Source: Streptomyces sp. NBC_00376 (GTDB lineage: Bacteria; Actinomycetota; Actinomycetes; Streptomycetales; Streptomycetaceae). From it: a DNA stretch of 64,000 nt. The position numbers and the translations under genes were made by a program. Under the pieces are notes generated by a model. It was not told the DNA's origin. It was given only the letters and a program-made list of their open reading frames with translations, and did not search any database. Numbering within the stretch: position 1 is the first letter of the stretch; every line of letters begins with the position of its first letter. Positions 33,466 to 42,805 of this stretch are shown piece after piece. The stretch is taken from contig NZ_CP107960.1 in the NCBI RefSeq assembly GCF_036077095.1, positions 4,154,001 to 4,218,000 of the forward strand, in the 5' to 3' direction.

Positions 33466-33638
33466 ACCGCGATGCCCGGGATGCGGTCTTCTATGCCCAC
33501 TATGCGACCCTCCGGGCCCACGGGTACGGTCTGCCGGTCCACGAGGTCCGCAGTGCGAGACCGCCGTTGACAGGCGCATGCCCGGTTGGCAGGCTCCAGC
33601 ACCATGCAGACCCGGCCCCCCGGTGACCGCTCGGTCAC
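33462..33638 (-). CDS. Small hypothetical protein, coupled pair (first)
   Basis: A 58-codon frame from a GTG (VTERSPGGRV) to a stop overlapping the next gene. It has three cysteines (VCMVL, ACAC) and a C-terminal stretch VGPEGRIVGIEDRIPGIAV that looks like a conserved strand-turn unit. Codon bias supports coding. An ATG 16 codons earlier is possible. I do not recognise a family. Confidence 0.45.
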   Translation of the reverse strand: MTERSPGGRVCMVLEPANRACACQRRSRTADLVDRQTVPVGPEGRIVGIEDRIPGIAV

Positions 33639-33854
33639 ACTCGTGGAGCGCCGCCACGTCGATCTGGGACGTGTCGCGAGCGCCATCTGTCGCTGCGCCT
33701 GACTCCGCCGGCGCGCTCTCGGCTGCCTCTGGCCTCCGTGTTTCCCCGCTTTCGCGGTGGTTCGACACGGCTTTCACGGCTTTCACCTCTCCGCCGCGCG
33801 CCGCCCTGCCCACCTTCGCCGCCGCGCGCGGCCGAGTCCTGCACCGGAGCAGTC

Positions 33855-35312
33855 ATGCCTTCTCGCCATGCGAACAACCAGCCCAGCGGTTCCGATCGTT
33901 CTCTGACCAGGCGGGCCTTCGGGACCGCTGTCGGCGCGACCGCCGCCACCGCCGCCGTCGGCCTCCCGGCAGCCGCCCCCGCAGCAGCAGCCGAATCCGT
34001 GGCCGGCCGGATACCGGAGCGGCCCTTCCGGGCGGCCCGCGGCAAGCACGCCCGGCGGCCCAACATCCTGTTCATCCTCGGCGACGACCTCGGCTGGGCC
34101 GATCTGTCCTCGTACGGGTCGCCGAACATCCACACCCCCGACCTGGACCGGCTCGGGCGCCAGGGCGTGCGGTTCACCGACGCCTACTCCGGGTCCGCCA
34201 CCTGCTCCCCCACCCGGTTCAGCCTCTACACCGGGCGCTATCCGGGCCGTACGAAGGGCGGGCTCGCCGAGCCCATCGCGGACCGGTCGGTGGGGCTCGA
34301 ACCCACCCATCCCACGCTCGCCTCGCTGCTGCGCGGCGCCGGGTACGCCACCGCGCTGGTCGGCAAGTGGCACTGCGGCCATCTGCCCGACTACAGCCCC
34401 ACCAGGTCGGGCTGGGACGAGTTCTTCGGGAACTTCGGCGGGGCGCTGGAGTACTACTCCAAGCTCGGCCTCGGCGGCGAGTACGACCTGTACGAGGGCG
34501 ACGCCGAATACAAGGACCTGCGCTACTACACCCGGATCCTGACCGAGCGGGCGAGCGAGTACGTACAGCGCGACCACGAGCGGCCGTGGCTGCTCAACCT
34601 GAACTTCACCACCCCGCACTGGCCGTGGATCGCGGAGGGCGACACGGCCGAGAGCGCGGAGATCGTCCGCAGGATCAAGGAGGGCGGGCTCGGGGGGCTC
34701 TTCCACGCCGACGGCGGCTCGATCGAGAAGTACAAGCAGATGGTGGAGGACCTGGACCGTTCGGTCGGCGAGGTGCTGAAGGCGCTGAAGAGGTCCGGGC
34801 AGGAGGAGGACACGCTCGTCTTCTTCGCCAGCGACAACGGCGGCGAGCGCTTCTCGTACCAGTGGCCGCTCTCCGGCAACAAGAGCTCGCTCCAGGAGGG
34901 CGGCATCCGGGTTCCGGCGGTGCTGCGCTGGCCCGCCAGGATCGATCCGCACCAGGTGAGCGATCTGCCGGTGTTCTCGCCCGACTGGACGGCGACGCTG
35001 CTGGAGCTCGGCGGCGCCCGGCCGGACCCGGCCTATCCGCTGGACGGCGTCAGCCTCGCCGGATATCTGCTGCGGGGCGAGCAGCCCCGGGAGCGCGATC
35101 TGTTCTGGCGGGTGCGCGGGGAGCGGGCGCTGCGGCGGGGCGACTGGAAGTACTACCGGGGCAGGAGCGGGAAGGACCAGTTGTTCCACCTCGCCCACGA
35201 CCAGCGCGAACAGGCCGACCGGGCGGCCGCGGAGCCGGAGTTGCTGGCCGAGCTGCGGGCGTCCTGGGAGCGGACCGACGCCGGACTGCTGCCGTATCCG
35301 ACGGGGTCCTGA
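33855..35312 (+). CDS. Tat-exported type I sulfatase
   Basis: A 485-residue arylsulfatase-family hydrolase. The N-terminus has a twin-arginine signal (SLTRRAFGTAVG, R19-R20), so the folded enzyme is exported. The sulfatase signature C117-S-P-T-R121 (TCSPTRFSLYTGR) means Cys117 should be converted to formylglycine. Metal ligands D77-D78 (GDDLGW) and a later DNGG are present. Substrate unknown (sulfated sugars or aryl sulfates). A formylglycine-generating enzyme is needed but is not in the window. Start ATG with a GGAGC site. Confidence 0.92.
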   Translation: MPSRHANNQPSGSDRSLTRRAFGTAVGATAATAAVGLPAAAPAAAAESVAGRIPERPFRAARGKHARRPNILFILGDDLGWADLSSYGSPNIHTPDLDRLGRQGVRFTDAYSGSATCSPTRFSLYTGRYPGRTKGGLAEPIADRSVGLEPTHPTLASLLRGAGYATALVGKWHCGHLPDYSPTRSGWDEFFGNFGGALEYYSKLGLGGEYDLYEGDAEYKDLRYYTRILTERASEYVQRDHERPWLLNLNFTTPHWPWIAEGDTAESAEIVRRIKEGGLGGLFHADGGSIEKYKQMVEDLDRSVGEVLKALKRSGQEEDTLVFFASDNGGERFSYQWPLSGNKSSLQEGGIRVPAVLRWPARIDPHQVSDLPVFSPDWTATLLELGGARPDPAYPLDGVSLAGYLLRGEQPRERDLFWRVRGERALRRGDWKYYRGRSGKDQLFHLAHDQREQADRAAAEPELLAELRASWERTDAGLLPYPTGS

Positions 35313-35347
35313 GAGAGACAGCGTGCGGTGGCCGATCCCGTACGCCC

Positions 35348-36148
35348 TCACCCCATCAGGGGCAGCAGGGCGGCGAGGTCGGCCCGCTCCCCGCTGGCGC
35401 CGACCTTCGCCTCGTCGAGCGCCCGCGCCCACTCCGTACGCCCGGTGGCGAGCCGGATCCAGGTGAGCGGATCGGTCTCGACGACGTTGGGCGGCGTACC
35501 CCGGGTGTGTTTGGGGCCCGGCACGCACTGGACGACGGCGAACGGCGGGACCCGCACCTCGACCGAGCCGCCCGGCGCCTTCTCCGCGAGGGCGTCGGCG
35601 AGCAGCCGGGTGCAGGCGGCGAGTGCCTGCCGGTCGTACGGGATGTCGAGGCCGGCCGCCTCGTTCAGGTCGTCGGTGTGCACGACGAGTTCGACGGTAC
35701 GGGTGACGAGGAAGTCGGCCAGCCGCATCACCCCGACCCGCGTCGCCACCAGCCGCTCGTCGTCGGCCCCGGGCACCAGCTCCTCGAACCGCCCCGCGAC
35801 CTCCTCGTACAGCGCCTCCAGGTCGGGGCTGTCCACGGCGAGCGTCCTGGTGTCGTCGGCGATGCCGGCCGCCCGGTCCGCGGTCGCGAGCGGCCACTGG
35901 ACGAGCGTGAGGCCGGCTTTCGCCGCGGCGGGTTCCGGCAGCTCCAGATGCCGGGTGAGGCCGGAGAGCGCCATGGTCAGGTGTACGGCCAGTTCGCGCA
36001 CGGTCCAGTCGCCGAGCCGGGTCGGCCGCGCGAGCTGTTCGGGCGTCAGGGTGCGGACGGCTTCCCGGACATGGGCGAACTGGGCGAGCACCGCGGCACG
36101 GGTCTTGACCGGGTCGTAGCGGCGGGCACGTTTCTGGGACGGCGGCAT
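35348..36148 (-). CDS. Maleylpyruvate isomerase-like (DinB-fold) protein, sterol-carrier family
   Basis: A 266-residue protein with an N-terminal MDMPI/DinB-like four-helix bundle (LTPEQLARPTRLGDWTVREL and VVHTDDLNEAAG supplying candidate metal-binding histidines and acids) and a C-terminal sterol-carrier-like domain (WIRLATGRTEWARAL). Members are thought to be mycothiol-dependent metalloenzymes; reactions are mostly unknown. Conserved in Streptomyces near purF. Convergent with the sulfatase. Confidence 0.85.
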   Translation of the reverse strand: MPPSQKRARRYDPVKTRAAVLAQFAHVREAVRTLTPEQLARPTRLGDWTVRELAVHLTMALSGLTRHLELPEPAAAKAGLTLVQWPLATADRAAGIADDTRTLAVDSPDLEALYEEVAGRFEELVPGADDERLVATRVGVMRLADFLVTRTVELVVHTDDLNEAAGLDIPYDRQALAACTRLLADALAEKAPGGSVEVRVPPFAVVQCVPGPKHTRGTPPNVVETDPLTWIRLATGRTEWARALDEAKVGASGERADLAALLPLMG

Positions 36149-36187
36149 GTCCGCGAGCCTAAGGGCTGCCGAGCCGGGCGGGCGGCC

Positions 36188-36826
36188 TCAGCGCCGGATC
36201 GCGAAGTCGCCCAGGCCGCCGGCGAGCAGGGCGAAACCGCGCTCGGCGAGCGCGGCGGCGTCCGCGGCGATCGCGTCCGCCGATTCCCCTGCCAGCAGCC
36301 GCTGCTGGTTCGCGTGGATGAGGGCGTTGCGGGTGCCGATCAGCTGGGCGCCCGCGACCCGCGCGATGGCCGGCTCCTCCCCCTCCTCGACCAGCACTTC
36401 GGCGAGCAGGTCGAAGGAGCGCATGGAGAACGCGTGGGCCCGGGTGAGCAGCGCCGGGGTCTCCTGGATCAGCCGGCGCACTCCGAGTACCACCGGCAGG
36501 TCGCTCATCCCGACCGAGGGATCGCGCCGCTCGACGGCGGCCAGGAACTGTCCGCGCACGGCGGCCAGGGCGGATTCGCCGGGGGCCCGGTCCCGTACCG
36601 TGCGCGCGACATCGCCGACGTGCTCCTCCATGGGAGCGAGGACCAAGTCCTCCTTGCCGGCGAAGTAGTTGAAGACGGTCATCTTCGACACCTCGGCCGC
36701 CTCCGCGATCTCGGCGACCGAGACCCTGTCGAAGCCGCGCTCGGCGAAGAGTTCGGTGGCCGCGGCCAGCAAGCGGTGCCGCGTCTGGAGCTTCTTGCGC
36801 TCGCGCAGGCTCATCCCCTCGGTCAT
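36188..36826 (-). CDS. TetR-family transcriptional regulator
   Basis: A 212-residue repressor with a clear TetR helix-turn-helix (RHRLLAAATELFAERGF, then VSVAEIAEAAEVSKMTVFNYF). The C-terminal ligand domain is of the TetR_C actinobacterial type. It is divergent from an MFS exporter 120 bp away, the usual local-repressor arrangement. The ATG (MTEGMSLRER) is chosen by homology; upstream in-frame codons run through the promoter region. Confidence 0.92.
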   Translation of the reverse strand: MTEGMSLRERKKLQTRHRLLAAATELFAERGFDRVSVAEIAEAAEVSKMTVFNYFAGKEDLVLAPMEEHVGDVARTVRDRAPGESALAAVRGQFLAAVERRDPSVGMSDLPVVLGVRRLIQETPALLTRAHAFSMRSFDLLAEVLVEEGEEPAIARVAGAQLIGTRNALIHANQQRLLAGESADAIAADAAALAERGFALLAGGLGDFAIRR

Positions 36827-36850
36827 GGCGTCACTGTACCAGGATGAATG

Positions 36851-36865
36851 TTGATCCCGGATCAA
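36851..36865. promoter_or_regulatory. Candidate operator in the TetR/MFS intergenic region
   Basis: A palindrome with TTGATC and GATCAA half-sites and a 3-bp spacer, inside an AT-rich patch between the divergent start codons. TetR regulators typically bind such sites; the link is inferred from position. Confidence 0.5.
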
Positions 36866-36946
36866 TTTTTGACTGGATACATTTTCATGGGCCATGGTGG
36901 TGCCCGGCCACAGCGGCGTCACGCCGCTCCGGAGGGGGAGCCCGTC

Positions 36947-38506
36947 ATGCCCACAGTCAGATCAGCAGCCATGACCCACCGTCAGCGCGTCATCGGGTTC
37001 GTGCTCTGCGTCGCCACGATCCTGCTGGCCGTGCTCGACACGAACATCGTCTCGGCGGCCACCGTGCCGATCGTCAGCGATCTCGACCCGGTGCACGGCG
37101 TCGACAAGATCCCCTGGCTGATCGCCGCCTATCAGCTCGCCGCGACCGCCGCGCTGCCGCTCTACGGGAAGCTCTGCGACGTGATCGGCGCCAAGAAGGT
37201 CTTCGTCGGGGCCGTCGCCACCTTCCTCGCCGGTTCGGCGCTGTGCGGAATGGCCGGTTCGATGGGCTGGCTGATCGCCGCCCGTGCGCTCCAGGGCGTC
37301 GGCGGCGGCGGACTGATGAGCGTCACCATGGTCGTGCTGCGTGAGCTCAAGGGCCCCGAGGAGAAGGACGGCGGCAAGGGCGGCAGCGTCGGAGGGATCA
37401 TCGCGGGGGCGGGGATGGCGCTCGGGCCGTGGCTCGGCGGAGCACTCGCCGACCATGCCGACTGGCGGTGGATCTTCTACGTCAATCTGCCGATCGGCCT
37501 CGCCGTCCTGGTCGCGGCGGTCAAGGTGCTGAAGCTGCCCGTGCGGACCGCCCGCCGCACGATCGACTTCCTGGGCGCCGGGCTCGCGGCCGCCTTCTCC
37601 ACCATGCTGCTGCTGGTCACCGAGTGGGGAGGCAAGGACCACGCCTGGTCGTCCCCGCTGATCGTCGGCCTCCTCGTGGCGACCGTCGCCGCGCTCGTCC
37701 TCTTCGTACGCCGCCAGGCCACCGCGGCCGAACCTGTCCTGCCGCTCGGCCTGTTCAGGATCCGCGAGCTCCGGTACGGCTTCGCCATCCAGGGCCTGGT
37801 CGGCGCGGCCATGATGGGCTCGATGGTCTATGTGATGATCTATCTCCAGGCCGTGCGGGGGATCGCCGCCTCGTCGGCCGGGCTCTATCTGATCCCGATG
37901 GCGATCGGGATGACGGCTGTCGGACTGCTCTCCGACAGGCTTGCCGCGGCCGGCTGGTCACAGAAGGCCTTCGTCCTCAGCGGCACCGCCTGCGCGTCCG
38001 CCGCCCTGGCACTGCTCGCCACGCTCTCCACCGACACCAGCCTCTGGACGGTCCGCGCCGCCCTGCTGCTGATGGGCATCGGCTTCGGACAGCTCATCGG
38101 CCAGCTGATCCAACTGGTCCAGGACACCGCGCCGGCCGAGCAGTTGGGCGTGGCCACGACGGGCGTCCGGTTCTTCCAGACCCTCGGCGGCGCACTGGGT
38201 GCCGCGCTCTTCGGCACCGTACTCAGCAGGGTCTACGCGGCCCGCGGCCCCGGCGGCACGACCAGCACCATGGGCCGGCTGACCGGCCACGCCCACCAGC
38301 AGGCGCTGGACGCCTTTGTCGCCTCGACGAATGTGGTCTTCTGGGCCGCGACCGGAGTGATGCTCCTGGCGACCGTTCTGGCGACCCGGCTGCCGTCCCG
38401 GCGCGAACCGGAACCGAAACCGGAACCGGAAGCGGCGGACGCCAATACCGCCGAATTCACCACGCCGCAGCAACCGACGGAGCCACTCACGCCGCTCCAC
38501 CGATGA
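36947..38506 (+). CDS. MFS multidrug exporter (DHA2, 14 helices)
   Basis: A 519-residue drug:proton antiporter. The N-terminal helix carries LAVLDTNIVSAATVPIV (motif D-like), the cytoplasmic loop GKLCDVIGAKKVF is motif A, and GPWLGGALADHADWRWIF corresponds to antiporter motif C plus the WRW segment. About 14 helices fit the DHA2/EmrB-QacA group. The ATG (MPTVRSAAM) has a GGAGGGGG site. Probably induced when ligand releases the divergent TetR repressor. Confidence 0.93.
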   Translation: MPTVRSAAMTHRQRVIGFVLCVATILLAVLDTNIVSAATVPIVSDLDPVHGVDKIPWLIAAYQLAATAALPLYGKLCDVIGAKKVFVGAVATFLAGSALCGMAGSMGWLIAARALQGVGGGGLMSVTMVVLRELKGPEEKDGGKGGSVGGIIAGAGMALGPWLGGALADHADWRWIFYVNLPIGLAVLVAAVKVLKLPVRTARRTIDFLGAGLAAAFSTMLLLVTEWGGKDHAWSSPLIVGLLVATVAALVLFVRRQATAAEPVLPLGLFRIRELRYGFAIQGLVGAAMMGSMVYVMIYLQAVRGIAASSAGLYLIPMAIGMTAVGLLSDRLAAAGWSQKAFVLSGTACASAALALLATLSTDTSLWTVRAALLLMGIGFGQLIGQLIQLVQDTAPAEQLGVATTGVRFFQTLGGALGAALFGTVLSRVYAARGPGGTTSTMGRLTGHAHQQALDAFVASTNVVFWAATGVMLLATVLATRLPSRREPEPKPEPEAADANTAEFTTPQQPTEPLTPLHR

Positions 38507-38546
38507 AACGGAATTCCGCCGGAATTTCCGCACCTGACGATACGGG

Positions 38547-38579
38547 GACGGCCCCGCCCATGAACAGGGCGGGGCCGTC
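38547..38579. terminator. Bidirectional terminator between the MFS gene and purL
   Basis: Perfect 13-bp GC-rich stem (38547-38559 with 38567-38579) and a 7-nt loop between convergent genes. Confidence 0.8.
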
Positions 38580-38599
38580 CTCGTCAGGAACGGGGTACG

Positions 38600-40849
38600 T
38601 CAGGCGAGCAGAGCCGGAATGGTCGCCTCGTGTGCCGTGCGCAGCTCGTCCAGCGGAATGCTGAACTCACCCTGGACCTCGATCTCCGCGCCGTCCACGA
38701 CACCGATCCGGGCGACGGGCAGACCCCGCGCACCGCACATGTCGTTGAAGCGGAGCTCCTCGCTCCGCGGCACCGAGACGACCGCGCGCCCCGCCGACTC
38801 GGAGAAGAGGAACGTGAACGCGTCCAGACCGTCCGGCACGACCAGCCGGGCACCCTTCCCGCCGCGCAGGCAGGACTCGGTGACCGCCTGGATCAGACCG
38901 CCGTCGGAGAGGTCGTGCGCCGCGTCGATCATGCCGTCGCGGGAGGCCGAGATCAGGATCTCGCCGAGCAGCTTCTCGCGGCCCAGGTCGACCTCGGGCG
39001 GCATGCCGCCGAGGTGGTTGTGAATGACCTCGGACCAGGCCGAGCCGCCGAACTCCTCACGCGTGTCGCCCAGCAGGTAGAGGAGCTGGCCCTCTTCCGC
39101 GAAGGCGACCGGCGTACGCCGGTTGACGTCGTCGATCACACCGAGCACGGCCACGACCGGCGTCGGGTGGATCGCCGTCTCGCCGGTCTGGTTGTACAGC
39201 GAGACGTTGCCGCCGGTGACCGGGGTGCCCAGCTCCAGGCAGCCGTCCGCGAGACCACGGGTGGCCTCGGCGAACTGCCACATGACGTCCGGGTCCTCGG
39301 GCGAGCCGAAGTTCAGGCAGTCCGAGATGGCCAGCGGCTTGGCGCCGGAGGCGGCGACATTGCGGTACGACTCCGCCAGCGCGAGCTGCGCGCCGGTGTA
39401 GGGGTCGAGCTTGGCGTACCGGCCGTTGCCGTCGGTCGCCATGGCCACGCCCAGGTTCGACTTCTCGTCGATCCGGACCATGCCGGCGTCCTCGGGCATC
39501 GCGAGCACGGTGTTGCCCTGCACGAACCGGTCGTACTGGTCCGTGATCCAGGACTTCGACGCCTGGTTCGGCGAGGCGACCAGCTTGAGGACCTGCTCGC
39601 GCAGCTCCGCGCCGTTCGCCGGCCGGGCCAGCTTGCCCGCGTCGTCGGCCTGGAGCGCGTCCTGCCAGGACGGGCGGGCGAACGGACGGTGGTACGTCGG
39701 GCCCTCGTGGGCGACGGACCGCGGCGGCACGTCGACGATCTGCTCGCCGTGCCAGAAGATCTCCAGCTGGGAGCCCTCGGTCACCTCACCGATGACGGTG
39801 GCGATGACGTCCCACTTCTCGCAGATCTCCAGGAAGCGCTCGACGTGCTGCGGCTCGACGATCGCGCACATGCGCTCCTGCGACTCGCTCATGAGGATTT
39901 CCTCGGGCGAGAGGGAGGAGTCGCGCAGCGGCACGGTGTCCAGCTCGACGCGCATGCCGCCGGATCCGGCGGAGGCCAGCTCGGACGTGGCGCAGGAGAG
40001 CCCGGCGCCGCCGAGGTCCTGGATGCCCGCGACGAGCTTCTCCTTGAAGATCTCCAGGGTGCACTCGATGAGGAGCTTCTCCTGGAACGGGTCGCCGACC
40101 TGGACGGCCGGGCGCTTGGCCGGGCCGGTCGACTCGAAGGTCTCCGAGGCCAGCACGGAGACGCCGCCGATGCCGTCGCCGCCGGTGCGGGCGCCGTAGA
40201 GGATCACCTTGTTGCCGGGGCCCGAGGCCTTCGCCAGGTGGATGTCCTCGTGCTTCATCACGCCGATGCAGCCGGCATTGACGAGCGGGTTGCCCTGGTA
40301 GCAGGCGTCGAAGACGACCTCGCCGCCGATGTTCGGCAGACCCAGGCAGTTGCCGTAGCCGCCGATGCCCGCGACGACGCCCGGCAGGACGCGCTTGGTG
40401 TCGGGGTGGTCGGCCGCGCCGAACCGCAGCGGGTCGACGACGGCCACCGGGCGGGCGCCCATGGCGAGGATGTCGCGGACGATGCCGCCGACACCGGTGG
40501 CCGCGCCCTGGTAGGGCTCGATGTACGAGGGGTGGTTGTGCGACTCGACCTTGAAGGTGACCGCGTACCCCTGACCGACGTCGACCACACCGGCGTTCTC
40601 GCCGATGCCGACGAGCATCGCGTCGTTGACGGGGACCTTCTCGCCGAACTGCTTGAGGTGGACCTTGCTGCTCTTGTACGAGCAGTGCTCGGACCACATC
40701 ACGGAGTACATGGCGAGCTCGGCGCCGGTGGGACGGCGGCCCAGGATCTCGCGGATCCGGGCGTACTCGTCCTCCTTGAGGCCGAGCTCCTTCCAGGGCT
40801 GCGCGGCGTCCGGGGTCTCGGCCGCGTGCTTGACCGTATCCAGGCTCAT
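38600..40849 (-). CDS. purL: FGAM synthase subunit PurL
   Basis: The large synthetase subunit of the three-part formylglycinamidine synthase: FGAR plus ATP plus ammonia to FGAM. 749 residues, the small PurL type that needs PurS and PurQ. Catalytic and nucleotide motifs: [27 protein letters not shown], and [13 protein letters not shown]. The ATG overlaps the purQ stop by 4 nt. The open frame upstream of the ATG is a shadow of purQ. Confidence 0.97.
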   Translation of the reverse strand: MSLDTVKHAAETPDAAQPWKELGLKEDEYARIREILGRRPTGAELAMYSVMWSEHCSYKSSKVHLKQFGEKVPVNDAMLVGIGENAGVVDVGQGYAVTFKVESHNHPSYIEPYQGAATGVGGIVRDILAMGARPVAVVDPLRFGAADHPDTKRVLPGVVAGIGGYGNCLGLPNIGGEVVFDACYQGNPLVNAGCIGVMKHEDIHLAKASGPGNKVILYGARTGGDGIGGVSVLASETFESTGPAKRPAVQVGDPFQEKLLIECTLEIFKEKLVAGIQDLGGAGLSCATSELASAGSGGMRVELDTVPLRDSSLSPEEILMSESQERMCAIVEPQHVERFLEICEKWDVIATVIGEVTEGSQLEIFWHGEQIVDVPPRSVAHEGPTYHRPFARPSWQDALQADDAGKLARPANGAELREQVLKLVASPNQASKSWITDQYDRFVQGNTVLAMPEDAGMVRIDEKSNLGVAMATDGNGRYAKLDPYTGAQLALAESYRNVAASGAKPLAISDCLNFGSPEDPDVMWQFAEATRGLADGCLELGTPVTGGNVSLYNQTGETAIHPTPVVAVLGVIDDVNRRTPVAFAEEGQLLYLLGDTREEFGGSAWSEVIHNHLGGMPPEVDLGREKLLGEILISASRDGMIDAAHDLSDGGLIQAVTESCLRGGKGARLVVPDGLDAFTFLFSESAGRAVVSVPRSEELRFNDMCGARGLPVARIGVVDGAEIEVQGEFSIPLDELRTAHEATIPALLA

Positions 40850-41526
40850 GCGTTGACCAGCTTCTTGATGATCGAGGTGAAGAAACCGAGACCGTCGGTG
40901 CGGCCGGTTCCGATCAGCGGCTCGACGGCGTGCTCCGGGTGCGGCATCAGGCCGACGACATTGCCCGCGGCGTTGGTGATGCCGGCGATGTCCCGCAGCG
41001 AGCCGTTGGGGTTCATGTCCAGGTAGCGGAAGGCGACCCGGCCCTCCGCCTCCAGCTCGTCGAGCACCCGCTCGTCGGCGACGTAGCGCCCGTCCATGTT
41101 CTTGAGCGGTACGGAGATCTCCTGGCCCGCGGAGTAGTCCGAGGTCCAGGCGGTCTCCGCGTTCTCGACGCGCAGCTTCTGGTCGCGGCAGATGAAGTGC
41201 AGGTGGTTGTTGCGCAGCATCGCGCCGGGCAGCAGATGCGCCTCGGTCAGGATCTGGAATCCGTTGCAGATGCCGAGAACCGGCATCCCCGCCTTCGCCT
41301 GCTCGATGACGGTCTCCATGACCGGCGAGAAGCGGGAGATGGCTCCGGCCCGCAGGTAGTCGCCGTAGGAGAAGCCGCCCGCCAGGATGACCGCGTCGAC
41401 CTGGTGCAGGTCCTTGTCGCGGTGCCACAGCGATACGGGTTCGGCGCCCGCGACCCGCACGGCCCTCAGGCTGTCCTTGTCGTCGAGCGTGCCGGGAAAG
41501 GTGACGACTCCGATACGAGCAGTCAC
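40846..41526 (-). CDS. purQ: FGAM synthase glutaminase subunit PurQ
   Basis: Class I glutamine amidotransferase that feeds ammonia to PurL. 226 residues. Nucleophile C87 in [11 protein letters not shown] and the His/Glu pair in [10 protein letters not shown] are present. GTG start overlapping the purS stop (GTGA) and ATGA overlap with purL show tight coupling. Confidence 0.97.
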   Translation of the reverse strand: MTARIGVVTFPGTLDDKDSLRAVRVAGAEPVSLWHRDKDLHQVDAVILAGGFSYGDYLRAGAISRFSPVMETVIEQAKAGMPVLGICNGFQILTEAHLLPGAMLRNNHLHFICRDQKLRVENAETAWTSDYSAGQEISVPLKNMDGRYVADERVLDELEAEGRVAFRYLDMNPNGSLRDIAGITNAAGNVVGLMPHPEHAVEPLIGTGRTDGLGFFTSIIKKLVNA

Positions 41527-41789
41527 TTCGACTCCTCGGCCTTCTCCACCTTCACGGTGAAGTCCTCGATGACGGTGTTGGCGAGGAAAGTCTCGGCCAT
41601 CTCGTGAATACGGCCGAGGGCGGCGTCGTCGACCGGCCCCTCTACCTCGAGCTCGAAACGCTTTCCCTGACGTACGTCCGCGATTCCCTCGAAGCCGAGA
41701 CGGGGCAGTGCACGCTGCACCGCCTGTCCCTGCGGGTCGAGGATCTCGGGCTTGAGCATGACGTCGACTACGACGCGTGCCACTGGCAC
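41523..41789 (-). CDS. purS: FGAM synthase structural subunit PurS
   Basis: An 88-residue subunit that bridges PurQ and PurL and helps channel ammonia. The pattern [19 protein letters not shown] and [16 protein letters not shown] is diagnostic. First gene of the purSQL unit. GTG start; a second GTG two codons downstream is possible. Confidence 0.96.
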   Translation of the reverse strand: MPVARVVVDVMLKPEILDPQGQAVQRALPRLGFEGIADVRQGKRFELEVEGPVDDAALGRIHEMAETFLANTVIEDFTVKVEKAEESK

Positions 41790-41859
41790 TCCCGGTGGTG
41801 GTGTGGTGCGGCTGTTTCTCCGGGGGGCTCCCCAGACCCCCGCAGGTCCCCTCAGCCTA

Positions 41860-42060
41860 CCTGGCCAGAAATTCTACGCGGGTAGATATCAAGAACCTTG
41901 ATCACGCCCAGATATCGGACGCGACAACACATGGGGAAAGTCCTGCAAAAAAAAATCCTCACCACCAGCACACATAGAAGGCTGACACGCGGAGGTAATT
42001 GCGTGGACTTCACAATGCGGCACCCACCGCTGTACAAATGATTACCGGGGAATGCAGCAT
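41860..42060. promoter_or_regulatory. AT-rich divergent promoter region of purS and lsrL
   Basis: A 380-bp gap separates the divergent purS and lsrL starts. Its centre is markedly AT-rich for this genome (TAGAATTT near 41870 on the purS strand, a run of nine A at 41947-41955, ACAAATGATTA near 42037). No gene is seen. It must hold both promoters. AT-rich DNA is the known binding preference of Lsr2-type proteins. Confidence 0.5.
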
Positions 42061-42167
42061 CGTCCCTAAACAGTCGGCAACCGTCGACGCCGTATCCGCC
42101 TACCAGCCGGAAGGCCGGTATCAGCGCACACCGGACGCGCCGATACCGTAGGAAAGGACCGACATCC

Positions 42168-42503
42168 GTGGCTCAGCGCGTAGTGGTCACGCTCTCCGAC
42201 GACATCGACGGGGGAGCAGCGGCGGAAACGGTCACCTTCGCCCTGGACGGGAAGTCGTACGAGATCGACCTCAATACGTCCAATGCAAAGAAACTGCGCA
42301 AGGCCCTCGCGCCGTACATGGCGGCGGGCCGGAAGCAGACAAACGCCGGCAAGCACGGCAGGACCCCCGTGTCGTACCGGCACACTTCCCTCGCTCCCGA
42401 CCCGGCGGCCGTGCGCGCCTGGGCGCGCTCGCACCAGATGGAAGTACCGGCCCGCGGCCGGATCCCCAAGAAGGTCTACGAGGCGTTCCGCGAAGCGAGT
42501 TGA
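42168..42503 (+). CDS. lsrL: Lsr2-family nucleoid-associated protein
   Basis: A 111-residue xenogeneic-silencer protein. The N-terminal oligomerisation domain (AQRVVVTLSDDIDGGAAAE) and C-terminal DNA-binding domain with an RGR AT-hook-like loop (RGRIPKKVYEAF, 96-98) are complete. Streptomyces have two copies, Lsr2 and LsrL; the position next to purSQL matches lsrL (SCO4076 in S. coelicolor). Lsr2 proteins silence AT-rich and secondary-metabolite genes. Confidence 0.93.
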   Translation: MAQRVVVTLSDDIDGGAAAETVTFALDGKSYEIDLNTSNAKKLRKALAPYMAAGRKQTNAGKHGRTPVSYRHTSLAPDPAAVRAWARSHQMEVPARGRIPKKVYEAFREAS

Positions 42504-42636
42504 CCGGCCGGCAGGGCCCCCGGCACCCCCGTCGGCGACACCCTGCGGGCACCGACTTGCGCTACACCCCCGCAGGTCGGCTAAAGTCTGGAGCACGCCG
42601 AGGGGCAAGGCCGCAAAGCCGAACCTCACGCAGCGT

Positions 42637-42708
42637 GCGGGTGTAGTTCAGTAGCAGAACATCCCCCTTCCAGGGGGAAGGCGCAGTGTGCAATTCCTGT
42701 CACCCGCT
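42637..42708 (+). tRNA. tRNA-Gly (TCC) with atypical D and T loops
   Basis: A 72-nt gene with good acceptor (GCGGGTG/CACCCGC) and anticodon stems (TCCCC/GGGGA) and anticodon TCC in loop CTTCCAG. The D loop reads AGTAGCA with no GG doublet, and the T arm reads GCAGTGTGCAATTCCTGT: the T54-T55-C56 triplet is not in place, and only about four T-stem pairs can form. All other tRNAs in the window have GG and TTC. It is either a specialised or a degenerate tRNA. Confidence 0.85.
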
Positions 42709-42805
42709 CTGCATCGTTCCTATCGACCACTCCGGTGGATCGGGTAGAGTGATGCTCGCACCGCCCGAAGAACTCCTTTCGAGGAGTACAATGAGCGGCA
42801 GCAAT

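Noticed and set aside
33466..33813. Upstream extension of the 62-codon small gene to a 178-residue protein
   Set aside because: Codon bias in that frame disappears upstream of the GTG at 33465 and moves to the overlapping 58-codon gene.
38600..41026. Plus-strand frame of about 800 codons opposite purL
   Set aside because: Val/Arg/Asp/Glu-rich shadow with no recognisable motif; purL on the other strand is certain.
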